Source of the DNA: Allantophomopsis cytisporea
Lineage: Eukaryota > Ascomycota > Leotiomycetes > Phacidiales > Phacidiaceae
Reading direction: 5' to 3'
Assembly (NCBI GenBank): GCA_024752435.1
Contig: CP103020.1
Coordinates: 806,001-870,000, forward strand
DNA: 64,000 nucleotides
Every line of letters begins with the position of its first letter. Position 1 is the first letter of the stretch. Under the pieces are notes generated by a model, which was given only the letters and a program-made list of their open reading frames with translations, did no database searches and was not told where the DNA came from. Below are positions 1 to 12,856 of this stretch, piece after piece. Position numbers and translations under genes: made by a program.

Positions 1-1759
1 TTGCTTCTTTTAGTTTCCACCTCGTTTTCTTTGCTTTATCGCCATGATGGTAACGCCATAACGTTGACTGTTTATAATATCGGAGATATCCCAAATCAAG
101 CAGATAAATAATATAGTTTTTGTCCAATTAAATATGCATAGAGATAGACTGCTCAAATCATACTGTTCTCCTTGTAGTATCGATTCTGCGGAAATGATAT
201 GCCATGCAATGCGGATGCAATGCAATGCACTGCGCGCACGGTCGATTTTGTATGTGGGTGAACCGTAATAAGTGTTTGAGAGACCGCTCGCACGCAGGTG
301 TCCCTACAACTGACAGCTTCAAAACCCTCAAATCATAGGTGGGATATATTATTTATGGGTACAGTATATCTACCCTAAAAGAACAAGAATCCACTTTTGT
401 TCTCATTTTTGATAGCACAGCCTACTTGATTGGCAAATACATTACTGTTTTTCTTCTCTCCTGCTTCAGTGCCATGGATAGGGATCAGGAAAGTCCAAAC
501 GCGTCTGTGATTTTGACGATGATAAAAGACTGCATATCAGGCATATATTCACTTGCCAATGGAACGCCCCCCGGTTGGGTTGACAGACGCTGCATTGACA
601 CTGCCTATGATTGACGCCTGCCGGCGACACCGTGAGAGCCATGGTTGAGCAGGGATTGGGCGGACATCAATTCAGAAGGTGAAGTTCGCTACTGACTGGC
701 ATTCCGTATCATTTTTGATATGAAAAGCAGTGAAGCTGGTCACGGTGGCCAATATCCAGCAGACTGGATCGTCGATGAGCGCAGCCGAAGCATTCCAGAT
801 GACGCGGAGGTCAGTATCAAATACTGCACCACTGTATTTTGATTTGCAAAGAGATTTGGAACCCGCAAAAACCGGCGTTGAAGCTTTCTTGGGTGAATTG
901 TGTTACTCATCTCATACGGAAGAATTCGTAAGACACGCTATGCCCATATGAAGAGGGGTTTATACTTTGCTGAGATCGAGACGAGAGTAAGAGGTCCTCA
1001 TCCTTTGAGGGCAATGCACATCTATGCAGTTGCAGCAATGAGGCCATTGGAGAAGGAAACCGCCGTTTCAGACTCTGACTTAACTCAACATAGTTGTGAT
1101 TTACAACACGAGGCACCCGAGGTATGTTGCCATGTTCTGCGGGGAGCCTATTTAATGGTAGTGGCGGGAACTGAAAGACACCTTTACAAAGTTAGAATAG
1201 ACCGAACATTCTTCTCCTGTTCTTTGACTGCCTGAGCCTCTAGGACTGATGATTGATGGCCTGGGTAGTGTGCTGCCGTTGATATGAGAGCTTGGGCACC
1301 GTTATTCAATCTCTTAAAGTGGTCGTGAAACCCACCTCAAGACAAATCAAGCTCCAAGCTCATGGGGCATGATCAGACAAGCCATCGAATATTCTGCAGG
1401 CCTTCTTATTTCGTGCGCTCTCTATAGCAATTCTCGGCCGTGAGGGCTTCAGGTTTCGATACCGGAGCCTCCATGTAACATATGCCGCAACGATGACCTG
1501 GCTTCCCAAGAACGAAGGTGTCTAGGTATTGGGAATTAAGGCCGCAATGACTGTAGATCCCTCAGTGGCATCATGACCAGCACTGGGGCGGTGTATCTTG
1601 GTAGTTTGAAAGCATCAGCGCCTTGACAGCCAATCTCAGCCCCACGGCATGAAGTTTGACTGGTTATGCAGTTCGCATTCTAGTGAGAGAAGAACGTTGA
1701 GGTCGATGAAGATCCTCGAGTAGGTATGTAGGTTGATGTCTCAGAGAGAAGGGATTTGC

Positions 1760-1936
1760 TCAGGCCTCGTGGAGCTTGTTGCGGACTTGGCTCCAGAAGC
1801 CTCCCTCGTTTTACTAACATCGAAGACCTTGTCTAAGGGCCTCGGCCACGGTGGGCTTCCAAGGAACCTTAAGATATGTTTCGATGAGGAGTGACATGTG
1901 CGATGTCTACCCCGTAAGGATATAGAATGCCTTGTA
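1760..1936 (-). pseudogene. Decayed C-terminal coding remnant, family not recognised
   Basis: Read on the minus strand, two fragments look coding. One contains TYLKVPWKPTVAEALRQG and the other ends EGGFWSQVRNKLHEA followed by TGA at 1760-1762. They lie in different frames, and the first is interrupted by a TAG and closed by another TAG. Together they look like the last 50-60 residues of a protein broken by nonsense and frameshift changes. Sequence from 1380 to 1700 on the same strand also has coding-like stretches but no continuous frame. I do not recognise the family. Chance similarity to coding sequence is possible. Confidence 0.3.
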
Positions 1937-4900
1937 CAAATGAGACTGATACTATTGCGAAGGCAACATGAGTCGTGGTATCAGTATGAAGAGCGACAAA
2001 TGGCTAGGAGAATAAATTATGATAATGCAAGGAGATCAGGATGAAGCATGATCTTATCCTTACCCTGACCTTTTCCGTGCTGTTTCGCTGGCTCAAGGGC
2101 CGTGTATCGTGCTAGGCCACTGTTCTCTACGTACCTTGTTTTCCCTTTTGAGCCAAAGGGTTTCCTACCATAGATGTTTGATGGACGAAACTACTGCATC
2201 TCATTGTGCTGCCGTCAACCGATGATTTTGTGGTGAATCACTTTTGTTCTGGGATTCCTGAGAAGGTGAGGGAACGTGTAAGCACCTCACCAAGACATCC
2301 AGTTGCGCGCAGGGATAGAATAGGCTAGCCTGTACATTTGCGATGCCTCCCTGGAGTTCGAATGCCATGCGGGACCAATGGGGGCCCCCGCCCATTGTAT
2401 CGGCAGAACAAAGCACCAAAGAGTCTAGAATGGTACTGTGTGTTCACTGGTTATTAGTGCCTTGTTGGTCCTTGTTGACCCTTGTGGAGTTCGGCAGACA
2501 AGCCAGAGCTCGGATTTTATGCGTAGTGTTGAGATGTCTAAAGTATGTAAATCCAATGATCCATGACAGCAAAGACCTGAAAAGAAGGGAGACATAGAGA
2601 AAAAGACGACAAATAGAGCGAGAGAGCTTCAGAGCATTTCTCATGATCGGGGCATGTTCTGAATCGAAGCAAACATGTCATTACGGAGATTTTGCAGGGA
2701 AAAGCAGATGGGGGGGGAAGGCCAGGCCTTGGAAGACATATCAATTGCTGTTGTGGCATAGCATCCCCATTAAGCACGGAGCAGGTTCATTGCGAAGTTG
2801 AGGTTGGCCGGCAATGAATGATGGATAGATAGATGAATAGATAGATAGATGATGGGATGACGGGGGACAGGTTAAATTTGCCTGCCTTGACCTAGAAAAT
2901 ATCGTGGAAATCCAGGATATGGGGATGAATGCAAGCGAGAGAGAACATGCGCGCCGAGTGCTCGCTCTTTCATGCTCCCGTACACAACACGCGCGAAAGC
3001 GAAAGCGAGAGCAAGAGACATAAAAAGAAACTTGGTACTCATCAACCCCCAACTGATGAATGAATAATCTGTATGAGCCTTGTGCATGCGCACGCGGAAG
3101 AGTTGAAGTATTGGATATTGGAAATTGAAGGCTGCACATGGGGTCAATATGCGGTACTATTAGAGTATTTTAACTGGGGGCTGCTATTTCCGTCGATGCA
3201 TGATTCGTTAATACGAAGATCAGCTTGGATGACAGCTTTTATGTGCCTTATTTATTCCCATCAAGTGCTCTACAGATGGACTGTTCGAGGTATTCATAGT
3301 GTTGTGTACCAGGTAGCTGAGTACATATGCCATTTCGTACTGTAGCTGTCTGAGTAAGAGAGTAATGAATTGAGCGATTTCCACTCCGAATAAAGGGAGA
3401 TAGAACGGACCTCCATGCAAGTCCTTACGTATCCTTACATATTCCAACCTCACAATTATCATGCGTTGATGTTGAGTATTGAGAGGTGATTAGTACATAC
3501 AATCTAGTCAAGTCGCCACCTCGGAGAAAGTACTGTGTACGTACTCAGTACTCCTATGCCCTGTGTCTGATGCTCATCCTGCAGCGGTACTGTCTGTATT
3601 CACTAACTAGCATTTTTTATCATCACAGGGCATACAACTGTTTTTGCTGCAATTGAGGTTGAATTCATGGTAGGGATTATCATCTCATCCCCAACTTTCA
3701 AGCTTATAGAGCTACAGCAATACTGCTTTACCACTTTGTTCTTCTTTCATAACGATCTTTCAATATCTTTTTGTATTCACGGTCAAAAAAAAAACTGCCA
3801 ATATTAAAGAACTGCATGTCAGTATTGTCTTTAAAAATGGGTATCAAATCGCCTCTCAAATGATTCGACCTCAATTACGGCGAGGTGGTGTAACCCCCCA
3901 TTCGGGATGGAACACACGCAGCTTCCGTACTGCAGCAAATACAGGTAATGTATGAGTTGCACGATTTTCAATCTATAGCTAATGAGCTGCCACTGTCAAA
4001 TACGATTTCCAGATATGAATTAAGCCCCGTGGTGTGTACATATAGGTCAATAGGTCAACCCGGACTCTGGATTCAGAGCGCGTAAGCATGTAGCTTCTAT
4101 AGAACACTCTTGTTCCAGTCATAATCATGCGTTATGCTATTACGTCCAACGCAATCAGCGACCAGCCAAGCTCCAAAGATAGAGAGTCAAAGTGTTCGTT
4201 CAAACGTGAGGACGGCCTCATAGCACTTCCGTACGCGAAGCATGAAATGCTCCGTAGACGTCAGGAGTAGAGTATTCATAATAGAGCAAGGTAAGGTAAA
4301 CAGGGAAAGGTGCTTTGATACTATTATTCATGAGGAACGAAGCCTCGGTCGTCTACCACGTTGCCTTTCTTTAAGCGATTATCATGATCATCGTCATGCT
4401 GTTGCCATTCCATCAGTTGGAAGATCAACGCAATTGAAACGGTCGTAGGCTGGACTTCCAAAATAGAGAAGGGAAATGAAGATGTTGTCACGCCCATCCC
4501 CGTCCCTGTGTCGGTAGTGTTCTTGTAGGTAGAATTGTGTCACACCATCCGTCGAACCTGATGGTAGCGGGAGGGAATACTCATCACGCGGGTGCGTAGG
4601 CGATCAGCCTCATGTGCCGAGACAATTTCACCTCTGGCATTGAATGAGGATTGGCGGTGCATTGATGTGCAAACAGTTGAATCGGTCGATGTGATCCAGT
4701 TGAAGCGTGATGAGAGAGAGCACGGAGTGATGAGATACTACTCTACTCTGGATTGCTAATATGGCACATACAGAGATCAGTGGATGATGAAGAGAAGAGT
4801 ATGATGATAATAACAGGAGTAGTCAAGCAAGCATGAATAATAATTTTGAAGATACGACCTGGGACCAGTCTGAGCAAGGATGATGATGTGGTCTGCATTC

Positions 4901-5583
4901 ATGTCGTCAACATTATCACCGGCATCATATTGATACATGTTCGTCGTAACATGTAAGCGCCTTTCCTGCTCTATCTTACTCTTTGTTCGCTTTGTGATGT
5001 GTGTGTCAAGACTTGCATAGGTGTGTGCATTTACATTAACATTAACATTAACCTTGACCTGATGGGTGTGGGCTTCATCGGGAATATCGTGTGTGATTGC
5101 GGGTCAATCAGGTAGTAGTATATATATATGTATGGACATAAGATGAGCCGTTCATAAGCTCATCTCACATTGTACATATACATACACAAAAACTCTCCAC
5201 CGCGAGATGATGCACACTGCTTTCTGTTTACTGCCTTTCTCGCGGTTCTGACTCTGAAATGCTTGTCAACCGCTGTGAGTGGTCCGCGCGGATCGGCAAC
5301 AATTGGCGACGACCTGGCGAGAGTAGCAAAGGTGTTACAACAAGCTTCGCTCGTATCTCGTACCTTTGACCGAATCTATAAACGAAGGAAATAAGGATGT
5401 AATACTGTTAATAATAGGCCGAAAAGTACAGAGTACCAAGTTATGTGCTGCCATTTTCATGTATTCCATCAGTGACCCTCGCTCTGGAAAATACCCACAT
5501 GTAATATGTCCCACATACTATCAAGATCCTCAAGATACACTCGAATTCTCCTCTCTCACCTAAGCATCCCATTCATATATGCA

Positions 5584-5605
5584 TGTATGTACGTACGTAC
5601 ATACA
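5584..5605. repeat. Perfect 22-bp palindrome
   Basis: The segment built on TGTATGTACG followed by its exact complement is its own reverse complement over 22 bp. It consists of alternating GTAC/ATAC steps, so it could form a cruciform or be a dinucleotide-like simple repeat. No gene lies nearby. Confidence 0.8.
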
Positions 5606-8034
5606 GGCCCGAAAGGTAGATGTCACGTCGGTGGTAACCAGGCATTCACAGTCTATCTGACTCTAATTGATTGCTTTTCTCACCCATTCACCCATTCTTA
5701 TGCTCCCACTGACGAAGAGAGGAGGCAAAGGCGGAAATTGGGGCGTGTGTTTTTGTGAATACCTATCATATCTCATGGTGTTGCTTGTTCTGCAGCTACT
5801 GCAGCTACTCATGGATTTCGACCAACTGCCGTGCTGGAGCTTCTCCTTCTTCCGCACGCCGCCTGTTGGAAACCTGGCAAGCTAGACTGGCCTCCTAGAT
5901 GTAATGGAGCGAGTCCATCGTAGATCGGACTGGGACCAGTCCTGACTTGACCTCTCTATCCTGCGCCTTTGAATGGACTGCGAGCAAGGTGTGTGGAAGT
6001 GTGGATGGGGACGTTGGTGGTGTGGATATGAGATGAGGGCCGTAATGTCATGGTGCTACTATTGTGAGTGTGTGCAAGTGGTGATGATGTTTGATGGCTG
6101 TTGAATTTCGATTGATGGACTGAGACTTCAACTTAGATTGTGGATTGAGTGAGGATTGTGGATTGTGGGTGAAGTCGTGCGCGGTGGAGTCCCTTTTTCT
6201 ACTATGTACATACTTGGTGGAGCCCTCCCGTCGCACATGTACATGTAGTGGATACCTTCCGTATGGCACGCGCGTGGTGTTTGATGGCCCGCTGTAATTC
6301 ATACTTTCCACCTTGTTTTCTGGCTCTCTTTTAGATGGTTTAGGATATCGACTTGCATACCTTCACAGTTAGACGCAAGACCACCCGCTCTTCCGCGCTG
6401 CGCTCATATCCTCTGCTGGGATTGATAACAGCGAGAAGGGGAGAGAGTGAGTGGTTGTGAATGTCGCAGCCATCTATCCAGATATTCTATTCCAAGCTCT
6501 ATGATTCTGACTCGACTTTCCCAAATCCATGAATCCATGCCACAAAACGCCAACAACATGGTAGACGGTTAAACGCCAGAAACAATAAAGAGAAAGCTCG
6601 AAAGAATGTTCGACAGCTAATGAGTAAGGTGTGTGGTAAAGTCCTTATTAAACCTTATGCTTTACCTAATACCATAGGATCATGACAACAAGACTTGAGT
6701 AACTATGATATTAGCATTTCAGAAATCTCAAATACATCAAACTCAGAACAGAACAGATCAGATCAAGAACATGCTCTAGAATCATCGTCATATGCCCGAG
6801 TATAATATAGTACGTACCTGAGAATACCTGACTCACTGCACTTATAAGCAGGTACAAAGTAGGTCCTATACACTGTGCATCATCAGTGTCTGTCATAAGT
6901 ATCATATCATTGTTGCGTATTGTAAGTACATGCATAGAACTTCGCATTCCTCTTATTCCCTCTCGTCGCTGTATAGCATTTAATCTACATAAAGTCGATG
7001 GATATGGAGAGTACGTACTTAAATCTGTCAGTCCATTCAGCCACATTTATTCAACTTACCACGAACCGGTAAATTCTACCTACACTATAATAGCTCTTCA
7101 TTTCGTCGCTCATTGCACCTCAGCTCCTCGGTATTGCTTATTTTGCTGCCCAAACGTGGCTCATCCCATACTCCGGAGGTTTTATTATGTACCCTCGTAG
7201 CGTATCCGAGGGTCTTTTTGGGATGGAATTGCTCCGAGGGTCCTCTACTCGCAGTCCCATCCCCGGAAGCCTCAGCTCAACATGCCCATGGGAGAAAAGA
7301 ACGCTCAAGAGTGTCACGAAATAGAAAAGGGTCTCATATACCGGTCATGGAAAGCCAATGTCTATCTCCATATCTTACATAGAGACATCCGCACATACAA
7401 TTTGGTTTATTTATATGTATGTACGTAAATACCACAGCGGACAAATTGTCCTATGATACCACACATTGCTTGGCAAAAACTACCTATCTTAGGTAGCATT
7501 GCGTATTTACGGAGGACCCTACTTATTTGCCTAGGTACCTTACGGAGCGAAGCAGCAGCAGCAGCAACAGTAGCAGCTATGAATACATCAAAAACACCAA
7601 ACTATCGGAAAAAATACGATGAGGTGGAACAATCTGAGCGCAAAAGACGACCAATACCCGCCGTTCAACGCCATCGCCTCAAACATGATCCCAAAATTTC
7701 ATGACCCCCATCCTGCCAGTCATGCCAGCCCAGTTGTTAGTCGTTACCGGTCGTATCCAGTGCATCTCTTAGTACGACATTCTTCACTACCAGCAGCGCT
7801 ACATCGGCATACAATACAAGGTTGATTTAGTAGCTATTAGCCATGTTTTCGTCAGCCAGCTAGTGAGCTGGTGAGCTGGATTGCCTAAAGGACTACCACC
7901 ATAGTAGGTCCGTCTATGGGGATGCAATAAACAAGGTATGTAGGGATTCAGCCTTGGGGCCGTTCTAAGGCTCATTCTATTGCTTCTGGTTCAGGCATTG
8001 TTCGGTACAGAGTCAAAGTCAAAGAAGCAGAAGA

Positions 8035-8083
8035 CGAAGAAGAAGAAGAAGAAGAAGAAGAAGAAGAAGAAGAAGAAGAAGAA
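8035..8083 (+). repeat. (GAA)n trinucleotide tract
   Basis: An almost uninterrupted GAA/AAG repeat of about 16 units, flanked by imperfect GAA-like units on both sides. It is purine-only on the plus strand. It produces an artificial lysine-rich open frame that is not a gene. Confidence 0.95.
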
Positions 8084-8696
8084 CGAGAACAAGAAACAGA
8101 GACAGAAGAAGAGAGTGTCTCAGCACTGGACAATAGAGAGTCATAGCCATGTATGTCCTGAACTGAACTGTAGTTCTACTGTATTTGCTCAGTATTGTAC
8201 TCCATTACCACCTCAAGGATCCATCGTCTATCTTTTTTCTTCCTAGGCCTTTCCCTTTCTTCGCTGCCCTGGTCCAGCCCTGGTCGTTACCCTTTGGCTG
8301 CTGCCGCTGTCTGCTCACTGCAGCCCCCCAAGACCCATACAAAAGCGCGTGCTGGACTCTACTATCTTACTCTTTGGCCTGATCAACTATCCTCCCCCTG
8401 CTAATAGGTCCTCTGGCAGAAAAAAGAGGGAAAAAACCACAAAAAATTATGCTGTGGTGTTGTGAGTGCGGTGTGAAATGAAGCGGCGTGGGGACCGAGC
8501 TTGAAGGGTGACGAAGATTCCCTCCAGAGTCCGCATACTACCGATTGAAGTCAAGCGCTGCCAGCCTGCAATCTAGCACCAAGCAGATGCCTGTCACAGC
8601 AGCGACCTCTCCTCATCGACAAGGGCCCATCGTTCTTCCATCTCATCATGGAGCTCTCATTCGGAACTGTGTGCGAACCCTGACCACCCGAGCAAT

Positions 8697-8825
8697 CCTG
8701 ATCCCATCCCAGCTCATCCCAGCACATCCCATCCCATACCTTACTTACCCTGACCCCCAAGCACCATCCCATCCCATACCAGCTGCCAGCATCCAGCATT
8801 CAGCAAGCATCCAGCATCAGCTTCG
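8697..8825 (+). repeat. Degenerate CATCC-type repeats
   Basis: CCATCCCA, TCATCCCAG and GCATCCAGCA-like units recur through this segment, giving a C-rich, G-poor plus strand. It is an imperfect minisatellite and nothing coding is supported. Confidence 0.6.
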
Positions 8826-9878
8826 ACTGCCCTGTGCTCTCTGGCTGTGTGCTGGTCAGTCTGGTCCTTGTGCTCCAGAAAAATGACCTGGAACAAGTAG
8901 AACAACTGACTACTTACATTGCTACTCTACAGCACCGCTTTTACTATTATTCACTCTCAATCTCGTAGGACCGGTATACGCACTCTATTCTCTACTCTCT
9001 TACACGCTCAAGCTCTCAAGGGCTTGTTGTGAATTCTCCATCTAAGAAAGAAGCTCCACTCGGGCCATATGCGAAGAGACAGACACGGGTAGACTGACAG
9101 ACACAGACACAGACACAGACACAAAGCTTTGAGAAAGAACAGAGGAAGGGATAGAGAGAGTGTGTGTAAAAGCTTGAGCTTGAGCTCTCACTCTTGGGAC
9201 ATTGACATCAACTTCGTTGCCCACTCAAGTCACACGCCCCCCCGGCCAATCCTTAAAACTGTATCACTACTGGTCCGTTCCCCAGCGAATAATTTATCTG
9301 TACATTGTCTCTGGTGCTCTGTCTATTTTCCTATATTACTCTTCACCACCCCCAGACGTGCGCGCCAGTCTGCGCCAGTTATCTTAGTCTATACATCATC
9401 TTGCGTTGCATCGAACACCCACGGCTGAAAGCAACATCTATCACCAGCAGAACTTCACACCATCCCTGCCGATATATATAATACACCCGTCCTCCCCGTC
9501 TTACAGCTAGCTAGCTCTTTTTGCCATTTGTTAATTGCTTGGTTGGCAAACTGCTAATTGCCCGAGGAATATCGATTTCCGGATTGGACCACTTTCCTCT
9601 GCTTGTTTTCTTGTTTAAATAAGAGATTAAGAATCGCCCCATTCAAGTTGCGGGAGATTCTTCTCACCATATATATTCGTCCTGGCTGTACAAGGGCCTC
9701 TGAAGTTTTCGCTGAGTAAGAGACCAGCACCCTCCGCCCTTCCGGATATCCAAGCAAGTTCTTCTCGCCATCAATCAACAAAATCATCCTCTTCCGATCA
9801 ACTCGAAAAAGGCCTCTCGAATTTCGTCACAAAGCTATATAGCTCTCAAAGGAATTGGGAAGGGGCCGGAGAACGTCA

Positions 9879-10016
9879 ATGTCCCGGTCCTGGGGACGTC
9901 CAGCGGCTAGGGGACCAGGACTCGATGTCGCAGCGGCCATCTGCGTCTCGTCCTGCATCTCGCTCACCAACAGAGGGCCAGAGAATAATATTACCGCCTG
10001 TGCGACTCCGAGATGA
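9879..10016 (+). other. Upstream ORF overlapping the bZIP start
   Basis: An ATG at 9879 opens a 45-codon frame ending in TGA at 10014-10016. It is in a different frame from the bZIP coding sequence and overlaps its first 92 nt. If the mRNA leader includes 9879, scanning ribosomes would meet this ATG first and terminate inside the main coding sequence. That would require leaky scanning or another start. No peptide function is implied. Confidence 0.45.
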
Positions 10017-11559
10017 AGGTCATGGCGGGCATGGAATGGCGGACCGAACGGATAGGCAACAACAGCATGCTCAAGAGCAACATTTATCACGCCAGCCATC
10101 ATTCACGAGCATGGCTCCTTCCACGGAAAGATCAGAGGGTGGAAGCGATTCAAAATCTCTGACCTCTTCATCTTCCCGAGCCATAGGCGTACATACAATC
10201 TTGAATCCTTCAGATGCTGGACCGACAAGTAGTCCGAATGTACATATGAGAGGTAGTCCGCAACTTGGCCAGATCCCGCAGTACTCTTCCTTACCTTCTG
10301 TATCTACAGCATATGGCGCTCAGTCAACAGCAAGCACCTCTGGACTGCCGGATCCGCAGTCAACAGGCGCATCTCAGGCGCGTCGTATGCTAACACCAAT
10401 ATCGCCAAGTATGAGAGCTCGTCCAAGCATGGAATCTCTTGACTCATCTCGAGCACCTTATGGAGGTCCGAGGGATCGCAGATATACTGCAGATCCAAGT
10501 AGAATGCCGATATCAGAAGCGCCAGGATCTTCTACGCTACGCGCTTCCTATCCTTCATCTTCATCAGCATCAGCAATACCCTTAAATCGACGCGAAAGCC
10601 TTGCTATGCAAGCGCAACCGCAGGAACCGAAATCGCAAAGCACGAGTCCCAGTGGTTCTTATTCTTCATATGGCCTTTCCACTCAAACTTCTCCCGCGAA
10701 TGTTCATGCTCTCGGGCAACCACCAAATACTTCTTCATACTTTCCCGGCTCGACATTCGCGCAATCGCATCAGCCAGGGAGTGGTCCTCAGGGGAGTCAA
10801 GTGGGCACAGAAGGTCCGTATCGTCCTTCCATCGCCTCCATTAGCGGTCCTTCAACGTCGCAACCTAGCTCCAACTATCAATTTATGACTTTTTCCACGT
10901 CCGATGGCACCTATCAAGTACCTGTTGATGCGTCTTCTGCATCCAAGTCAGCTGACGAGAAACGCGCGCGCAACGCAGGGGCATCAGCGCGCTTTAGACA
11001 ACGTAGAAAGGAGAAAGAACGCGAAGCCAATACACAGATTGGAAAATTGGAGACACACAATCGGGCGCTGGAAGAGGAGAAGCAGCAACTGATGAGACAG
11101 ATGAGTCTGATGGAACAAGAACGTAATTTTTATAGAGGAGAGAGGGACCGATTTAGGGATATTGCGGTTAGGCATACGGGCGATCGAGAGCTGGGGCGAG
11201 GACCTCCCAGTCCAAGGATGACGCGCACCCCGAATGTCGAGAGGTCGACGGGACCATATCAAACTCCGCGACCTCAGGAGGAATCAGATCGGCCATCCAG
11301 ACGGCGAAGGACTGATGGGCAGGAATATGAAAGCATGCCGGCCTTTTCACATACACCTCAGTCAAGCCTACCACCTGGACCTCCTGCATATCGACCTGGA
11401 CAGCCTGTGACGACTCTACCACCTCTGCGTATTGAGAGTGGTCCTACGTCAACCAGCGGTCCCTCGCCGATGAGTACCACACTTCCAGCAGCACCCTACG
11501 ATCCGTATCCGGGAAGAAGTTGGCAAGCACCACCACCGTCCGATAGAGAGCGAAGATAA
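9925..11559 (+). CDS. bZIP transcription factor
   Basis: A single-exon 544-residue protein, predicted to be a nuclear DNA-binding regulator. The basic region lies near residues 345-366 and contains RARNAGASARFRQRRK, which has the N-x7-R spacing that contacts DNA. It is followed by a heptad-like coiled coil to about residue 410 (leucine/methionine spaced in IGKLETHNRALEEEK and later). The N-terminal 340 residues and the C-terminal 130 are low-complexity Ser/Pro/Gln/Thr-rich, typical of disordered activation regions. The basic region resembles the NxxxSARFR type seen in fungal CYS3/ATF4-like factors, but I cannot assign the subgroup. The start is the first ATG in this frame; an overlapping upstream ORF precedes it. 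A short GC-rich 3' end gives way to a T-rich tract. Confidence 0.9.
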   Translation: MSQRPSASRPASRSPTEGQRIILPPVRLRDEGHGGHGMADRTDRQQQHAQEQHLSRQPSFTSMAPSTERSEGGSDSKSLTSSSSRAIGVHTILNPSDAGPTSSPNVHMRGSPQLGQIPQYSSLPSVSTAYGAQSTASTSGLPDPQSTGASQARRMLTPISPSMRARPSMESLDSSRAPYGGPRDRRYTADPSRMPISEAPGSSTLRASYPSSSSASAIPLNRRESLAMQAQPQEPKSQSTSPSGSYSSYGLSTQTSPANVHALGQPPNTSSYFPGSTFAQSHQPGSGPQGSQVGTEGPYRPSIASISGPSTSQPSSNYQFMTFSTSDGTYQVPVDASSASKSADEKRARNAGASARFRQRRKEKEREANTQIGKLETHNRALEEEKQQLMRQMSLMEQERNFYRGERDRFRDIAVRHTGDRELGRGPPSPRMTRTPNVERSTGPYQTPRPQEESDRPSRRRRTDGQEYESMPAFSHTPQSSLPPGPPAYRPGQPVTTLPPLRIESGPTSTSGPSPMSTTLPAAPYDPYPGRSWQAPPPSDRERR

Positions 11560-12310
11560 TATAGGACGACGAGCAGATAAAAAAGTTTCCTTTGTATAAA
11601 TCCAAAAAATATCCCACCCATTGTACTGCACATAGGATCACAAAAAGGAGGGAATAGCATATACTATCATCATAGATGTACCCTAATAATTTTGTTTCTT
11701 CCCCTTTATCTTTTTCTTTTTTATTTTTTTATTTAAAAAAAACCTCTTTTTATATTCTTCCTTTCTCTTCCTCAATTTTGCTTTTTCCAGCTTACACATT
11801 TTCTTTTCTTCATCTCCACTGCTTCTTCTGCACAGAGCATCTTTTTCAGGCAACTGATAACATTATACCCCTGGCGGCGCATTCTTCTTCGTTATCCCTA
11901 ATTTCATTTCTCTTCGTTTTTTTGTTTTGTTTTGCTTTTTTGCTTTTGCTTTTGCCTTTGCCTCTGGAAATCTGGCTTAGTGTTCTTTTTTTTGTTTTGT
12001 TTTTTTGGACGGGTTGGTAAATAGTATGGACCACTTAGGTCGGAGATAGCGAGGAGGGCTGCCGGGATTTGGTATAAGTGGTTGTAGAATAGGCATCGAA
12101 GTGTAGGCAGGACAAGGGAACACTGGCGGTGGGGCATGTATTTATATTGGGTATTGGATCGGAACAGGCATGCCTTTCCAAAAGTTTTCCAAAAAAGAGA
12201 GATGTTTTCCTCGATGTCATAATTGTGAGTAAAGTAAACAAGATGATTTGGAGAGAGTGGAAGTCAGATTAAGAATGAGAATAAGAGTACGAGGGGAGTG
12301 GGGAGGTGTA

Positions 12311-12348
<38 letters not shown>

Positions 12349-12856
12349 TTAACGTCGCGATACACATACGATGCACGATGAGGTGCACGATACCATTCAG
12401 CGTATTTTGTCCACAAATGTTTTGGTTGGGCGCATAGAACTAACACCAATATGGGATGCATAGCCGAGCGGAGCGGGCTTCTTACCTTTTACTTTTCGAC
12501 TTTGACCGTCAGTAGTGACTATGGTTGATGATTGTGACTGTCATCATTGTCATTGTGTAGAATCCATAAGATAAGGTCCATAACGACTAAGCACATAAGC
12601 ACATCAAGTCCCTTATACGGCACTGATAAGAGAAAGATCCCTCGGACGCTTCGCAAGCGGAGCGGAAGCATCACATTACCTTGTCTTGTCTTGTCTTATC
12701 GCACAGCTTTGACAGCTCCAGCGAAAAGGTACAGAGCTTCAATCTTTCCCCGCACGAAAATCGTACAGTTGAGTGAGTGACTTATCGCAGACAATCACAA
12801 CGCCCACTTATAAACAGCCCTCTCCCTCGCCCTCTCTCACCTTCTCTCTCTCCTTC
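11560..12856. other. Intergenic region with T-rich tract
   Basis: About 11690-12010 is strongly T/pyrimidine-rich on the plus strand (repeated TTTTGTTTTG and CTTTTGC units), probably the 3' untranslated or terminator region of the bZIP gene. A GA repeat lies at 12314-12344 and CTTGT repeats at about 12680. The promoter of the aldehyde dehydrogenase gene must be in the last few hundred bases. No coding sequence is supported. Confidence 0.6.
12314..12344 (+). repeat. (GA)n dinucleotide tract
   Basis: An uninterrupted GA repeat of about 15 units. Confidence 0.95.

Larger units (their letters stand above)
1..9878. other. Gene-poor region with simple repeats
   Basis: No reading frame in this 9.9 kb shows domain-like sequence or a convincing exon chain on either strand. 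Open frames are short (under about 115 codons) and compositionally odd. What is visible: a GATA-type tetranucleotide run near 2820-2855, short ACATTA repeats near 5030, a 22-bp palindrome at 5584, a GAA tract at 8035, CATCC-type repeats near 8700 and AGACAC repeats near 9095-9122. One decayed coding remnant is noted separately at 1760-1936. The last 1-2 kb probably holds the promoter and 5' leader of the bZIP gene; a TATATATAA-like stretch lies near 9473. Confidence 0.6.

Noticed and set aside
7980..8246. Lysine-rich 88-codon frame
   Set aside because: Created by the GAA repeat read in one frame.
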